Assembly: GCA_035551995.1 (NCBI GenBank)
Contig: DASZME010000074.1
Span: forward strand, 14,712 to 78,711
DNA: 64,000 nt
Reading direction: 5' to 3'
DNA from: RYN-428 sp035551995
Lineage (GTDB): Bacteria > Planctomycetota > Phycisphaerae > Tepidisphaerales > Tepidisphaeraceae
The position numbers and the translations under genes are program-made. Below are positions 55,951-64,000 of the stretch, piece after piece. The notes beneath the pieces were generated by a model. It was not told the origin of the DNA. It made no database searches and saw only the letters and a program-made list of their open reading frames with translations. Each line of letters starts with the position of its first letter. Position 1 is the stretch's first letter.

Positions 55951-56421
55951 ATGGAACGCACGCTCATCATTCTAAAACCCGATGCCGTCCAGCGCGGCCT
56001 TGTCGGCGAGATCATCACGCGCTTTGAAAAAAAGGGCCTGCAGATCGTGGGAACCAAGTTCACGCAGATTCCGACGCCTCTTGCCGAGACGCACTACGAA
56101 TCGCACAAAGGGAAACCTTTTTATGCGGGGCTGGTGGCCTTCATGACAAGTTCGCCGGTCGTCATTCTGGCGCTGCAAGGCAAAGACGCCATCGCCATTT
56201 CGCGCAAGCTGATGGGCGCCACCTTCGGTTCCAAAGCCGAACCCGGCACCATCCGCGGCGACTATGGCGTCAGCAATTCGTTCAATCTGATTCACGGCTC
56301 GGATTCTCCGGAAAGCGCGACGCGCGAACTGGGTCTGTTTTTCAAGACTGATGAACTCGTGAATTGGAAGCCCGCTGGTCAGGCCTGGGTGTATGACATG
56401 ACCAAGGGCCAGCCGGAGTGA
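55951..56421 (+). CDS. ndk: Nucleoside diphosphate kinase
   Basis: A 156-aa kinase balancing NTP pools. It has the active-site His115 in NLIHGSDS and canonical TLIILKPDAVQRGLVGEI at the N-terminus. The C-terminal extension (about 15 residues) is slightly longer than E. coli Ndk. Confidence 0.96.
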   Translation: MERTLIILKPDAVQRGLVGEIITRFEKKGLQIVGTKFTQIPTPLAETHYESHKGKPFYAGLVAFMTSSPVVILALQGKDAIAISRKLMGATFGSKAEPGTIRGDYGVSNSFNLIHGSDSPESATRELGLFFKTDELVNWKPAGQAWVYDMTKGQPE

Positions 56422-56425
56422 TGTC

Positions 56426-57073
56426 GTGACCAAGGCGCCCGCTTCCCGCATTCAGCTGGTCGTGTTCGATCTGGGCCGGGTCCTGCTTCGAATCTGCGAT
56501 GATTGGCGCGAGGCGTGCCGTCGCGCCGGCGTATCGATTCCGCCGGAGCGTTACGAAAAATTTCTCCTCGAAGAGACCGCCTGCCAGCACGATACCGGAA
56601 AAATCCGCTTCGCCGACTTCGCTTCAAGCATCAGTTCCAGCATCGGCGTGGAACACGATCGGATCATGGCCGTCTCGCGAGCGTTTCTTCATGGCGCCTA
56701 TCCCGGCACAACCGAGCTTCTCGACGAACTTCGCGCCCGCGACGTCACGACCGCCTGTCTGTCCAACACCAACGATTATCACTGGGCGCTGATGAACGAT
56801 TCAGCGGGCGCCGAGCATATCCCGCTGGATCGGCTGACGTACCGTTTCGCAAGTCACCTTGTCCGCGCCCGCAAGCCCCACCCGGAAATATACGCTCATC
56901 TCGAACGCGAAACCGGCGTTGGGCCGGCCGGGATTTTATTTTTTGACGACATCGAAGAAAATATTCAGGCGGCCAGGGATCGCGGATGGAATGTCCGCCA
57001 CGTCGACCCAAAGTCCCCCGACCCGATCGCCTTTATCCGATCGGTTCTTCGCGACGAGAACCTGCTCGGCTGA
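56426..57073 (+). CDS. HAD-superfamily hydrolase (YihX/epoxide-hydrolase-like)
   Basis: A 215-aa HAD phosphatase: motif I FDLGRVLL (nucleophile D15; second Asp replaced by Gly as in YihX-type proteins), motif II CLSNTN, motif III lysine in RARKPHPEIY, motif IV FFDDIEENIQAA. It probably acts on small phosphorylated metabolites; the substrate is unknown. GTG start 4 bp after the ndk stop implies cotranscription. Confidence 0.85.
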   Translation: MTKAPASRIQLVVFDLGRVLLRICDDWREACRRAGVSIPPERYEKFLLEETACQHDTGKIRFADFASSISSSIGVEHDRIMAVSRAFLHGAYPGTTELLDELRARDVTTACLSNTNDYHWALMNDSAGAEHIPLDRLTYRFASHLVRARKPHPEIYAHLERETGVGPAGILFFDDIEENIQAARDRGWNVRHVDPKSPDPIAFIRSVLRDENLLG

Positions 57074-57132
57074 TATTCCATCGTTGTCCGCGCGATTCGT
57101 CGGATGACAAACCCCTCCCCGGCGGGTACATC

Positions 57133-58518
57133 ATGGCGATGCTCACCCAAGTGCTCGAGTCGATCGATTCGCGACGCGAAGAATCCCTGCAGGGCCTCGA
57201 GGAATTTCTTCGCATTCCCAGCGTCAGCACCAAGCCCGAACGGGCTGCGGATCTTGTTAAATGCGCCCACTGGCTTGCGGACAGGCTGCGTGCGGCCAAG
57301 CTCGACGCCAGCGTATTGCCGACCGGCGGCCATCCGGTCGTGCTGGCCAAGAACGAGCACAAGCCGGGCCGGCCGACGGTGTTATTTTATGGGCATTACG
57401 ACGTGCAGCCGCCGGAGCCCGACGATAAGTGGATCACGCCCGCGTTTGAGCCGACCGTTCGCAAGACCCAAGCGGGGACCGATGCCGTCTACGCGCGCGG
57501 CGCCGTTGACGACAAGGGACAGGTCTGGGCGCACGTCGAAGCGATCACGCAATGGCAGCGGTTCGGCGGCGTGCCGGTGAATCTCACGATGCTGGTCGAG
57601 GGCGAAGAGGAAATCGGCTCGGACAATCTCGAGCGCTTCGTGAAAGCGCATCAGGCCGACCTGAAAGCGGACGTCGCCCTCATCAGCGACACCGGCCAAT
57701 TCGCCCGCGGCAAGCCTGCCGTCACGTATGGCCTTCGCGGCTTGGTTTACTGCGAAATATTCCTCACCGGTCCCAGTCACGACCTGCACAGCGGAATGTA
57801 CGGCGGCGCGGTTCCCAATCCCGCCAATGCGTTGTGCCAACTCCTCGCGACCCTGCACGACAAAGAAGGCCGCGTGCAGATCCCCGGCTTCTACGACGAC
57901 GTGGTTCCCCTCAGCTTGGCCGAGCGCGCAGACTGGTCGCGCCTGCCGTTCGACGAGAAGGCGTATCTCGCGAGCCTCGACCTGTCGGCCGTTTCCGGCG
58001 AAACCGGGTTTACGACGCTTGAGCGCGCCTGGGGCCGCCCCACCTGCGACATCAACGGCCTGACCAGCGGCTATCAGGGCCACGGCGCCAAAACGATCAT
58101 TCCGTCGACGGCATCGGCCAAGGTCTCGATGCGCCTCGTGCCAGGCCAGGACCCGCTGAAAATCGTCACGGCATTTGAACAGGCAATGAAGGATCGATGC
58201 CCTAATAATGTCAAAATCGAATTCGCGCGCCATGGCCTGGCGCCGGCGGTGTTGACGCCGCGCGAGGGGCGGGCGATGCAATTGGCCGCCGAAGCCGTTA
58301 AGGTCGGGTTCGGCGTCAGTCCGACGTTGATTCGTGAAGGGGGAAGCATTCCGGTCGTCGGCCTGATCAAACGCGAATTGGGAATCGATACATTGCTGGT
58401 CGGATTTGGATTGCCGGACGATCGCGTGCATTCGCCCAATGAAAAATTCGATCTCGACGCCCTCCACGGCGGAACGCGCACGGCGGCGGCGTTATACGAC
58501 AAGTTAAGCCAACTCTGA
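57133..58518 (+). CDS. M20-family dipeptidase
   Basis: A 461-aa zinc metallopeptidase of the M20/carboxypeptidase-dipeptidase family. Metal ligands and base: H88 (GHYD), D126/D127 (RGAVDDKG), E159/E160 (VEGEEEIGS), D187-like (ISDT) and a distal His in HSPNEKFD. The dimerisation domain includes SGYQGHGAKTIIP. ATG at 57133 was chosen because residues upstream in the longer reading lack homology. Confidence 0.93.
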   Translation: MAMLTQVLESIDSRREESLQGLEEFLRIPSVSTKPERAADLVKCAHWLADRLRAAKLDASVLPTGGHPVVLAKNEHKPGRPTVLFYGHYDVQPPEPDDKWITPAFEPTVRKTQAGTDAVYARGAVDDKGQVWAHVEAITQWQRFGGVPVNLTMLVEGEEEIGSDNLERFVKAHQADLKADVALISDTGQFARGKPAVTYGLRGLVYCEIFLTGPSHDLHSGMYGGAVPNPANALCQLLATLHDKEGRVQIPGFYDDVVPLSLAERADWSRLPFDEKAYLASLDLSAVSGETGFTTLERAWGRPTCDINGLTSGYQGHGAKTIIPSTASAKVSMRLVPGQDPLKIVTAFEQAMKDRCPNNVKIEFARHGLAPAVLTPREGRAMQLAAEAVKVGFGVSPTLIREGGSIPVVGLIKRELGIDTLLVGFGLPDDRVHSPNEKFDLDALHGGTRTAAALYDKLSQL

Positions 58519-58587
58519 TCCGTCGATCGCGATATCGCGACATGCCGCTTTCCTCGCGGCGAAAAGCGATCCGCTCCAGCTCCGCAT

Positions 58588-58623
58588 CGCGGCTGACCGA
58601 TCATTCGCAATCAGTCAGCCGCG
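58588..58623. repeat. Perfect 10-bp inverted repeat in a convergent gap
   Basis: CGCGGCTGAC (58588-58597) and GTCAGCCGCG (58614-58623) with a 16-nt spacer, between the convergent dipeptidase and small membrane-protein genes. There is no T tract, so it is not a canonical terminator. The rest of 58519-58700 holds no gene. Confidence 0.6.
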
Positions 58624-58700
58624 AAGCCGAGCGCGTTCGCCCGCGAATCAACACCCGTTGAATCAAAAGAACGGGCTGATGCCTTCGTCTGGATCTCCCG

Positions 58701-58964
58701 CTATCGAATGCGATCGCTTTCCGTTCCGGTCGCCTTGCGGTAATTGATGACCGTCGCGATTTCAATCACGGGCGAAACCGTCAACCAAATCACGATTGCG
58801 ATAATCAACCCACCCCTCGGAAATCCCATGTCCCACGCGACGCCCCATACCAGCAGCCCGACAATGGCCACCAGCAATGTTTCGATAATCACGACCCGGA
58901 CCAGGCGAAATCCGGCGGCCCGGTTTTTGTCGCGCTGCGCAATATCGATTTTTGCCGGCTCCAT
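58701..58964 (-). CDS. Small two-helix membrane protein
   Basis: An 87-aa protein with two transmembrane helices (about 22-42 and 50-70, separated by GFPRGG) and charged tails. No family is recognised. ATG at 58964 is chosen because GGAG lies five bases upstream. It lies 84 bp downstream of the transporter gene on the same strand and could be an accessory subunit, but this is not shown. Confidence 0.6.
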   Translation of the reverse strand: MEPAKIDIAQRDKNRAAGFRLVRVVIIETLLVAIVGLLVWGVAWDMGFPRGGLIIAIVIWLTVSPVIEIATVINYRKATGTESDRIR

Positions 58965-59048
58965 CGCCACTCCGGTTCGACGGTAAAAGCCCCCGCCCGA
59001 TCATAGGCGTTGGACCGAGGCCAACCAACGACGCCAATGCGATCGGCG

Positions 59049-61355
59049 TTATTCCAACTCCTCCCGCATTTCTATCTGCGGACCGAGAATACGAACGGTC
59101 ATCTTTCTGGAAACTCCCGGGTCGGAGGTCGCGCTGCCCCACGCGAGGGCAAATTGCTCCAACTGTTCCTCGGCCAGATATTTTTCCGATACGCCAAGCA
59201 CCACTTCCGTTACCTTCAGATCGCGGGCGGCGCACGCGATGGCATAGAGCGGGTTATTCGTCGGCATGACCACCGGATAAACCTGCTTGCCGACCTGCTC
59301 GGCGACGTTGACGATCTCAGTCAACAATCCGCGGTCTCCGTCATCGAGGCTCATTTCCGCGGGGGTAACGCCCATCGTGAACGGCGGCAAAACCTTGCAG
59401 GTCATCACGACCACGTCGCGCCGATCGGTATCGGTTTCGGCGAGCACTTTCTGCATCATCGGCAAACTGCGCGGGCCTCGGGCGGCGATCAGGATCGGAT
59501 GCGGATGATGTAGGCCGACCGATTCCACCGACAATTCAGGGCTTTCGCTCTTATTGAACTGTTCGAGATGCTCGTGATGCACGCCCTTGCGCTTGCGGTG
59601 AGCCACCGCCTCGCAAACGATGAACGCCACTAGAAACGCCGCCGTGAAGCTTACGCCCCAGATCGTGGCGGTCTTTTTCGTCAGCAGGTTGATGAGGGCC
59701 GTCGAGAGCAGGATCAGGCACACCAGCGCGATGCCGATGGGAATGTCGATATGATCGCCCTTGGCCGGCCTGTCGATTCGGATATTGAGCGGCACCTCGT
59801 ATTGCCGTTTGGATTTGTCCTTGAATCGGAAAACGACCATCGCCAGGGTCATGAACACGAACGACCAGATCACGCCGAACGCATAGGCCTCGCCCAGCGT
59901 GTTCACGTCGCCCCGGCTGGCGACGATGACGACGATTTGCAGGATGCCGATCAGGTTAATGAGGCGATGCGTGGTTCCAAAGCGCTCCTGCGGATGCAGG
60001 AACCATGGCGTTAGAATTCCGTCTTCGGCCAGTCGGTTCATGACGCCGTTGGACCCGACAAGGCTCGTATTGACGGCGCCGGCGAGAATTAAGAATCCGA
60101 CGATCACGACGAACGCCTGAAGCATTAGCTTCGCCCATTTTGGGCCGACCATGTTCATGGCCAGACCGCCGATGAGATTATCGCGATAGCCGCCGTTGTC
60201 GCGCTCGACGTGAAAGCCGGTGCCGACGCCGGCGGTCAGTAGATTGGTCGTGACGACCGGGGCGTCGGAGGAAATATTGGTAAGCTCATATCCCTTGAAG
60301 GTCAGCTTCCCGTCGGGGCGAAGGTAGTCCACCTCTTTTACCGCGTCGCTGACCGAGCCGTCCTTTGCCTTGTAATCGACCAGCGACTTGCCGTCGGGCA
60401 CGATATAATTGGCGACGCGCTTTCCGTCGGGAATAATCAGCACCGCGAAAAAGCTGATGAGGCTCGTCAGCAGCATCGAATAAATAAAGATCACGAACCC
60501 CGCGCGCAAAAGATTCTTGAGTTTGGGGGATTCTATTTCACGATTGACCTGCGCTAGCGATTCTTCACCGCTCATGGCCAGCACCGAGTGGCCGAAGGCG
60601 ATCAGAATGCCGAGCGTTCCGACGATTCTGGGCAAATGTTCCAGCCAGCCGGACGATTCGCCGGTCATCACCGGATGAAACGGCGGCATGTGCAGTTTTT
60701 CGGGATGTTTGCCGAGCGTGATGGCGCTCCAGACGATGATGATGATTCCCATCACCGTCGTCAGTTGCATGATCCGCAGCGCCTTTCCGCTGGACTCATG
60801 CATGCCGATGATGTTCAGGCGCCAGAAGTAAAGGGTGATGCCGACGGCGATCAGCATCGAGATCATTCCGACGGCGTTGTCGCTGAGCACATAGGGATCG
60901 CCGCGATGGTGCAGCAGGTTGATGCAATCGACCCCGAGGCCGACGAGGTATTGGCCGGCGGAGACGGCGCTGATCGGTCCGGTGAGGACATAGTCGAACA
61001 TCAGCGCGCTGACGGCGAGCTTGGCCAGGTTGCTCCCGAGGGCGCCGCGTACGACTTTATAGACGCCGCCGCGCGTAAACATGGTGCAGCTTTCCACATA
61101 GACGCTGCGCACGGCGTAGCTGAAGATCATGACTCCGAGAATAAACCAGGGCGCGGCCTTGCCGATGGCTTGCTCGCTGATGCCGCCGATGTAGTAGGCG
61201 CTGCTGGCCAGGTCGCAGAGCACGATGGCCGCGGCCCGCCAGAAGCTGATGAAAGCGAGCGCGACGCTGCTGACGAGCAGCACGTTAATCTTTCGGCGTG
61301 CGGTTGCGTCGGGTAACTGGGCTGCGTCATACGTTCCGGTATCGATCAAAGACAT
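59049..61355 (-). CDS. APC-superfamily transporter with cytosolic C-terminal domain, KimA-like
   Basis: A 768-aa membrane protein with about 12 helices in residues 20-600 and a Usp-like cytosolic domain at about 620-768 (HPILIAARGPRSLPMMQKVLAE...). The TM1 region ASSAYYIGG and GGVYKVVRGALGSNLAKLAVSALMFDYVLTGPISAVSAGQYL resemble the KimA/YdaO K+ transporters and related amino-acid permeases, and the layout (APC core plus C-terminal regulatory domain) is the same. A c-di-AMP riboswitch lies upstream (61596-61812), which supports potassium uptake. An inserted loop (about 310-390) with repeated V-P-D-G-K is unusual. Confidence 0.85.
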   Translation of the reverse strand: MSLIDTGTYDAAQLPDATARRKINVLLVSSVALAFISFWRAAAIVLCDLASSAYYIGGISEQAIGKAAPWFILGVMIFSYAVRSVYVESCTMFTRGGVYKVVRGALGSNLAKLAVSALMFDYVLTGPISAVSAGQYLVGLGVDCINLLHHRGDPYVLSDNAVGMISMLIAVGITLYFWRLNIIGMHESSGKALRIMQLTTVMGIIIIVWSAITLGKHPEKLHMPPFHPVMTGESSGWLEHLPRIVGTLGILIAFGHSVLAMSGEESLAQVNREIESPKLKNLLRAGFVIFIYSMLLTSLISFFAVLIIPDGKRVANYIVPDGKSLVDYKAKDGSVSDAVKEVDYLRPDGKLTFKGYELTNISSDAPVVTTNLLTAGVGTGFHVERDNGGYRDNLIGGLAMNMVGPKWAKLMLQAFVVIVGFLILAGAVNTSLVGSNGVMNRLAEDGILTPWFLHPQERFGTTHRLINLIGILQIVVIVASRGDVNTLGEAYAFGVIWSFVFMTLAMVVFRFKDKSKRQYEVPLNIRIDRPAKGDHIDIPIGIALVCLILLSTALINLLTKKTATIWGVSFTAAFLVAFIVCEAVAHRKRKGVHHEHLEQFNKSESPELSVESVGLHHPHPILIAARGPRSLPMMQKVLAETDTDRRDVVVMTCKVLPPFTMGVTPAEMSLDDGDRGLLTEIVNVAEQVGKQVYPVVMPTNNPLYAIACAARDLKVTEVVLGVSEKYLAEEQLEQFALAWGSATSDPGVSRKMTVRILGPQIEMREELE

Positions 61356-61595
61356 AGAGCTAGCTTTCCTTTGCGCGTGGGTTGGTAATGGCTTTTGCAC
61401 GGACGTGCGTCAACCACCGCCCCCTGTCGGGGCTGATCGGAACGAGCCATTGGCCTACGAAGGGAGAAGGACGTCCCGATGAAGGGACGATTGACTCCGC
61501 GGCGTGAGCGGCAAGCTCGGCGAAATTAGTGAAACCAAGGAAGGGTTAGAACGCGGAACCTCGGCGGCGATTTACGCCGCCATGGGCGAGTTATA

Positions 61596-61812
61596 GCCTT
61601 TCAAATGCCGACGGGGTTAGCTGACGGGCTGGGAGTTGAAAGTCTCCCTCGGCCGAACTGGCCGATTCGCCCCTGCCGACAGCGGGAGACGCCGTCGATG
61701 CCGCGAAGCACCGCCCAGGCGTTTGGCTCTCCTACGTGCCGACGTCATGAGACACAAGCCTCATGTTGGGTTCCCCGTGCCCTCCTGACGTGCCGGAGGG
61801 CTTAGGCGTCCA
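61596..61812 (-). promoter_or_regulatory. c-di-AMP riboswitch (ydaO/yuaA family)
   Basis: On the minus strand the conserved ydaO blocks appear in order: CACGGGGAACCC (5' pseudosymmetric site), a large variable stem with hairpin ATGAG...CTCAT, GGCAGGGGCGAATC, hairpin GGCC-AGTT-CGGCC, GAGGGAGACTTTCAACTCCC, and the hallmark CCCGTCAGCTAACCCCGTCGGC (61628-61607). This matches the order in the crystallised Thermoanaerobacter RNA. In known cases ligand turns expression off. The 240-nt leader after it contains a GC hairpin at 61563-61581 but no U tract, so the off mechanism is unclear. P1 is only partly visible by eye. Confidence 0.85.
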
Positions 61813-61824
61813 TGCAGGGCGGAA

Positions 61825-61852
61825 ATGGTATGATTTGCCGCGCGATTGTCAA
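61825..61852 (-). promoter_or_regulatory. Sigma-70-type promoter driving the riboswitch and transporter
   Basis: On the minus strand a perfect TTGACA (61852-61847), a 16-bp spacer and TACCAT (61830-61825). The start would be just before the riboswitch, so the RNA begins almost at the aptamer. Confidence 0.7.
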
Positions 61853-61952
61853 GAGGAAAGTGACGGCGGCGCTCAGCAGGATTGTCATAAGACATTCATT
61901 CATCTAGCTTTGCAGCGTTCTAGCCACTTTTCGGTTGCGGTGGCATTGCTGC

Positions 61953-61976
61953 GTTTAGCGGTCCCGCTCGCGGGCG
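61953..61976 (-). repeat. Dispersed palindromic repeat, copy E (diverged)
   Basis: GTTTAGCGGTCCCGCTCGCGGGCG, the reverse-complement core with several changes. The flanking GTGTTTCACG matches GTGTTTCGCG beside copy A. It lies between the OGT gene and the riboswitch promoter. Confidence 0.75.
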
Positions 61977-62017
61977 TGTTTCACGATCAAAGCGCGCTGC
62001 ACCGATATAGAAAAACG

Positions 62018-64000
62018 CTACTCGTCTGAAATAAGCCGCACGCCATCGAGGAATTTTCGTGCTCGAACCTCAAACTTCCGGCTTCTGGCGCCGGCGTGGA
62101 GGCTCACCTCGACCCCTTTTCGCGGCGCCGGCGCCGACCATCGGGCCCACGTCGTCCGGTAAGCCGATTCAACGCTTCGCGCAAACCGCGGACCGTCCAT
62201 CAACGGCGATTCGATCAATCGCCCGCGCAATGTCGATCGCAATGTTCGCAAGCGATCCATCGATGTCGCCAGCCCCGCCGCGACGCGAACAAAACTGTCC
62301 TCGTCGGCGCAAGCCAGTTCCGCGAGCTTGAGATTGGAAAGCTGGCTCAATCCGCCGCGACTGACGGCGGTGATCCCGCTTCGCGTCACGACCGGCACGC
62401 CCATCCAAAACGAATCGAGACTGGTCGTGTGGCCATTATAAGGGAACGTATCGAGCCCGATGTCGATGCAGTGATACGTCTGGAGATACCGCCGACGCGG
62501 CTGACGATCGACGAAGACAATGCGTGAGGCATCGACGGATTCGTCTTGCAACGTCGCCGTCACGCGCCGCCGGGCGTCGCCCCGCGGAGCGAGCAGCAGC
62601 AGGCGCGAACCGGGCGTGGAGCGCATTACCCGCGCCCACAGTCGCAGCACGCCGTCATTTACCTTGCAAAAATTGTTTAAGCAGCCAAAAGTGACGAATC
62701 CGTTTTTTACCGCCGGCAAATCGTTTGGCTCCAGACCGGATATCATCGGATCGTAACACCAGAACGTGTCGGCCAGACGGAGGGTCCGCTCGGCGTAAAA
62801 AGAGTCGTTGGCCGGGGGATCGAGAAACGGATCGCTTAGACGATAATCCATTGTTTCAAGGCCCGTCGTTCCCGGATAACCAAGCCACGAGATTTGTACG
62901 GGCGCCGGCTTCCTGGCGAATACCAGCAGGCGGTGATTGGCCATGTGGACGGTGAGATCGACGAGGATATCGATCTTGTCCGCGCCGATGAGCTGGGCAA
63001 CTTTGGCGTCGGGCGCGCCGGCGATATTCCGCCATGCGTCGACGTGGCTTTGCAATCGTTCGGTGACGGCGTCGGGGGCGGCGACGTCGCTATAGCAATG
63101 AATCTCGAATCGATCGCGATCGTGATTGGAAAAAAGGGGAAGGGTGAACATCGCCTGGCAGTGATCGCGAAAGTCCGGAGAGACGTAGCCGATCTTCAGC
63201 CGGCGGCGGGGAAACGGCGCATTATCGTGCCGGGGAATCTCGGATTGGAATCGGCGGGCGTGCCGGTCGTTCCAGAGGCGATGTTCTCTTAGAATAGTCG
63301 GCGGATCATATCGGGGATGAAAATAGAGGGTGTAGATCCGGTTGCTGTCGGCGGGGGCGTCCTGAGAATCCAAGTCGGCGGCGCGTGAATAGCAGGCGAT
63401 GGCGCCGTCCAGATCGCCCTGCTCCTTGAGAACATTGCCCAGGTTTCCGTAGGGCGCCGCCAGGGCCGGCTGAAATTCCGAGGCGCTGCGAAAACAGACG
63501 GCCGCTTCGCTCAACCGGCCGGTTTGACGGAGCAGATCGCCGAGATTGTTATGCGCCTCGGCGTAATCATGGCGAAGATCGATCGCCCGCCGATACGACG
63601 CCGCCGCTTCATCGAGGCGCCCCAGGCGCCGAAGAACGTTGGCTCGATTGCTGTGGGCCTCGGGGTAGTCGGGATCGGCATTCAGCCCCTGGTCAAAAGC
63701 GACGATGGCGTCGTCGGGCCGGCCGGTTTCGCTCAGCCAATTTCCAAGATTGTTCAGCGCCTGCGGCCAATGCGGGCGGAGCAAAACCGCCTGCCGGCAG
63801 GCTGCGATCGCCTCATCGACCTCGCCGCGGGAATGATGCGCGATGGCGAGATTGTAATGAACGTCGGCATAGTCGGGACGAAGCGCGACGGCGCGGCGAT
63901 ATAAGACGATCGCCGACGCGGCCTGATTTTTTCCCGACAGGATGACGCCGAGATTGTTCAGCGCCTCGGGTAGATTGGGATCGAGGGCCAGGGCGCGATT
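62018..64000 (-). CDS. TPR and O-GlcNAc-transferase-like glycosyltransferase, N-terminus outside window
   Basis: At least 660 aa visible; the frame is open to the right edge, so the 5' end is cut off. Residues 1-230 (visible numbering) contain at least six TPR repeats (for example ALNNLGNWLSETGRPDDAIVAFDQGL, AHNNLGDLLRQTGRLSEAA). The rest is an SPY/OGT-type catalytic domain (GT41): LKIGYVSPDFRDHCQAMFTLPLF, VDLTVHMANHRLLVFARKPAPVQISWLGYPGTTG, FGCLNNFCKVND and DTFPYNGHTTSLDSFWMGVPVVT. It would transfer a sugar from a nucleotide donor to protein Ser/Thr. The donor and acceptor are unknown. Confidence 0.9.
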   Translation of the reverse strand, partial: NRALALDPNLPEALNNLGVILSGKNQAASAIVLYRRAVALRPDYADVHYNLAIAHHSRGEVDEAIAACRQAVLLRPHWPQALNNLGNWLSETGRPDDAIVAFDQGLNADPDYPEAHSNRANVLRRLGRLDEAAASYRRAIDLRHDYAEAHNNLGDLLRQTGRLSEAAVCFRSASEFQPALAAPYGNLGNVLKEQGDLDGAIACYSRAADLDSQDAPADSNRIYTLYFHPRYDPPTILREHRLWNDRHARRFQSEIPRHDNAPFPRRRLKIGYVSPDFRDHCQAMFTLPLFSNHDRDRFEIHCYSDVAAPDAVTERLQSHVDAWRNIAGAPDAKVAQLIGADKIDILVDLTVHMANHRLLVFARKPAPVQISWLGYPGTTGLETMDYRLSDPFLDPPANDSFYAERTLRLADTFWCYDPMISGLEPNDLPAVKNGFVTFGCLNNFCKVNDGVLRLWARVMRSTPGSRLLLLAPRGDARRRVTATLQDESVDASRIVFVDRQPRRRYLQTYHCIDIGLDTFPYNGHTTSLDSFWMGVPVVTRSGITAVSRGGLSQLSNLKLAELACADEDSFVRVAAGLATSMDRLRTLRSTLRGRLIESPLMDGPRFARSVESAYRTTWARWSAPAPRKGVEVSLHAGARSRKFEVRARKFLDGVRLISDE

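Noticed and set aside
58588..58623. Inverted repeat as a bidirectional terminator
   Set aside because: Strong stem but no T run on either side; kept only as an inverted repeat.
61563..61581. GC hairpin GGCGGCG-loop-CGCCGCC as the riboswitch terminator
   Set aside because: No U tract follows on the minus strand, so an intrinsic terminator is not supported; it may be a structural or translational element.

Overview
The window is a GC-rich, gene-dense bacterial chromosome segment. It carries no phage, CRISPR array, rRNA or tRNA that I can recognise. It most likely comes from a planctomycete, probably of the class Phycisphaerae (Tepidisphaeraceae-like). Four things point that way: an N-terminal LEPR-XLL-type motif on a giant exported beta-helix protein, a PEP-CTERM surface protein, secreted PQQ-type propellers, and a TPR/O-GlcNAc-transferase-like glycosyltransferase. 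The assignment is inference; no phylogenetic marker was compared.

Layout. 1-7.2 kb (minus): two phenylacetate-CoA-ligase-like adenylating enzymes flank two exported PQQ-like beta-propeller proteins. 7.2-10.2 kb: housekeeping singles (YjbQ, a receiver-only response regulator, an N-acetylglutamate-synthase-like GNAT, RidA, ScpA). 10.3-14.4 kb: a 1345-aa modular beta-helix/Ig-repeat exported protein. 14.5-22.3 kb: a translationally coupled MdtABC-type RND efflux operon. 22.3-24.3 kb: a long regulatory gap, a strongly expressed-looking 29-aa lysine/alanine-rich histone-tail-like peptide with its own promoter and terminator, and a ParA ATPase. 24.5-34 kb: a HIT hydrolase, a PEP-CTERM protein, PurB, a terpene-cyclase-fold/SGNH-hydrolase fusion, an orphan HlyD-like adaptor, a PAP2 phosphatase and a membrane-anchored unknown. 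34-40.5 kb: a DUF2993-like protein, PrmC, a stand-alone CheB-type methylesterase, MoxR, DUF2203, AlkD-like and Uma2 proteins. 40.5-45.5 kb: both subunits of a type IIA topoisomerase, split by an opposite-strand hicAB toxin-antitoxin pair whose toxin is frameshifted. 46-48 kb: a small operon (zinc ribbon, bacterial PH domain, EVE domain) and YlbF. 48-55.3 kb: a sulfur and cysteine block. 55.3-58.5 kb: a frameshifted membrane protein, Ndk, a HAD hydrolase and an M20 dipeptidase. 58.7-61.9 kb: a small membrane protein and a KimA-like APC transporter preceded by a clear c-di-AMP (ydaO/yuaA) riboswitch with its promoter. 62-64 kb: a TPR-OGT glycosyltransferase running off the right edge.

How genes work together. 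The sulfur block (ThiF-like E1, CysO-type CysM, JAMM protease, rhodanese, CysK, APS kinase, a PHP phosphatase likely to act on pAp, and an Fe-S APS/PAPS reductase) combines sulfate activation and reduction with two routes to cysteine. Genes from cysM to cysH sit in one direction with overlaps or very short gaps behind one good promoter. The transporter would take up potassium (or amino acids) under c-di-AMP control.

Mobile and repetitive DNA. A dispersed palindromic repeat (CGCCCCGCAAGCGGGG plus GCTAAAC flank) occurs at least five times. One copy lies inside a 106-bp MITE-like element with TA-flanked inverted ends that supplies the stop codon of its neighbour. A second, unrelated 195-bp MITE-like palindrome lies upstream of gyrA. 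Two single-base frameshifts (hicA and a membrane protein) look like single missing T residues and could be real or assembly errors.
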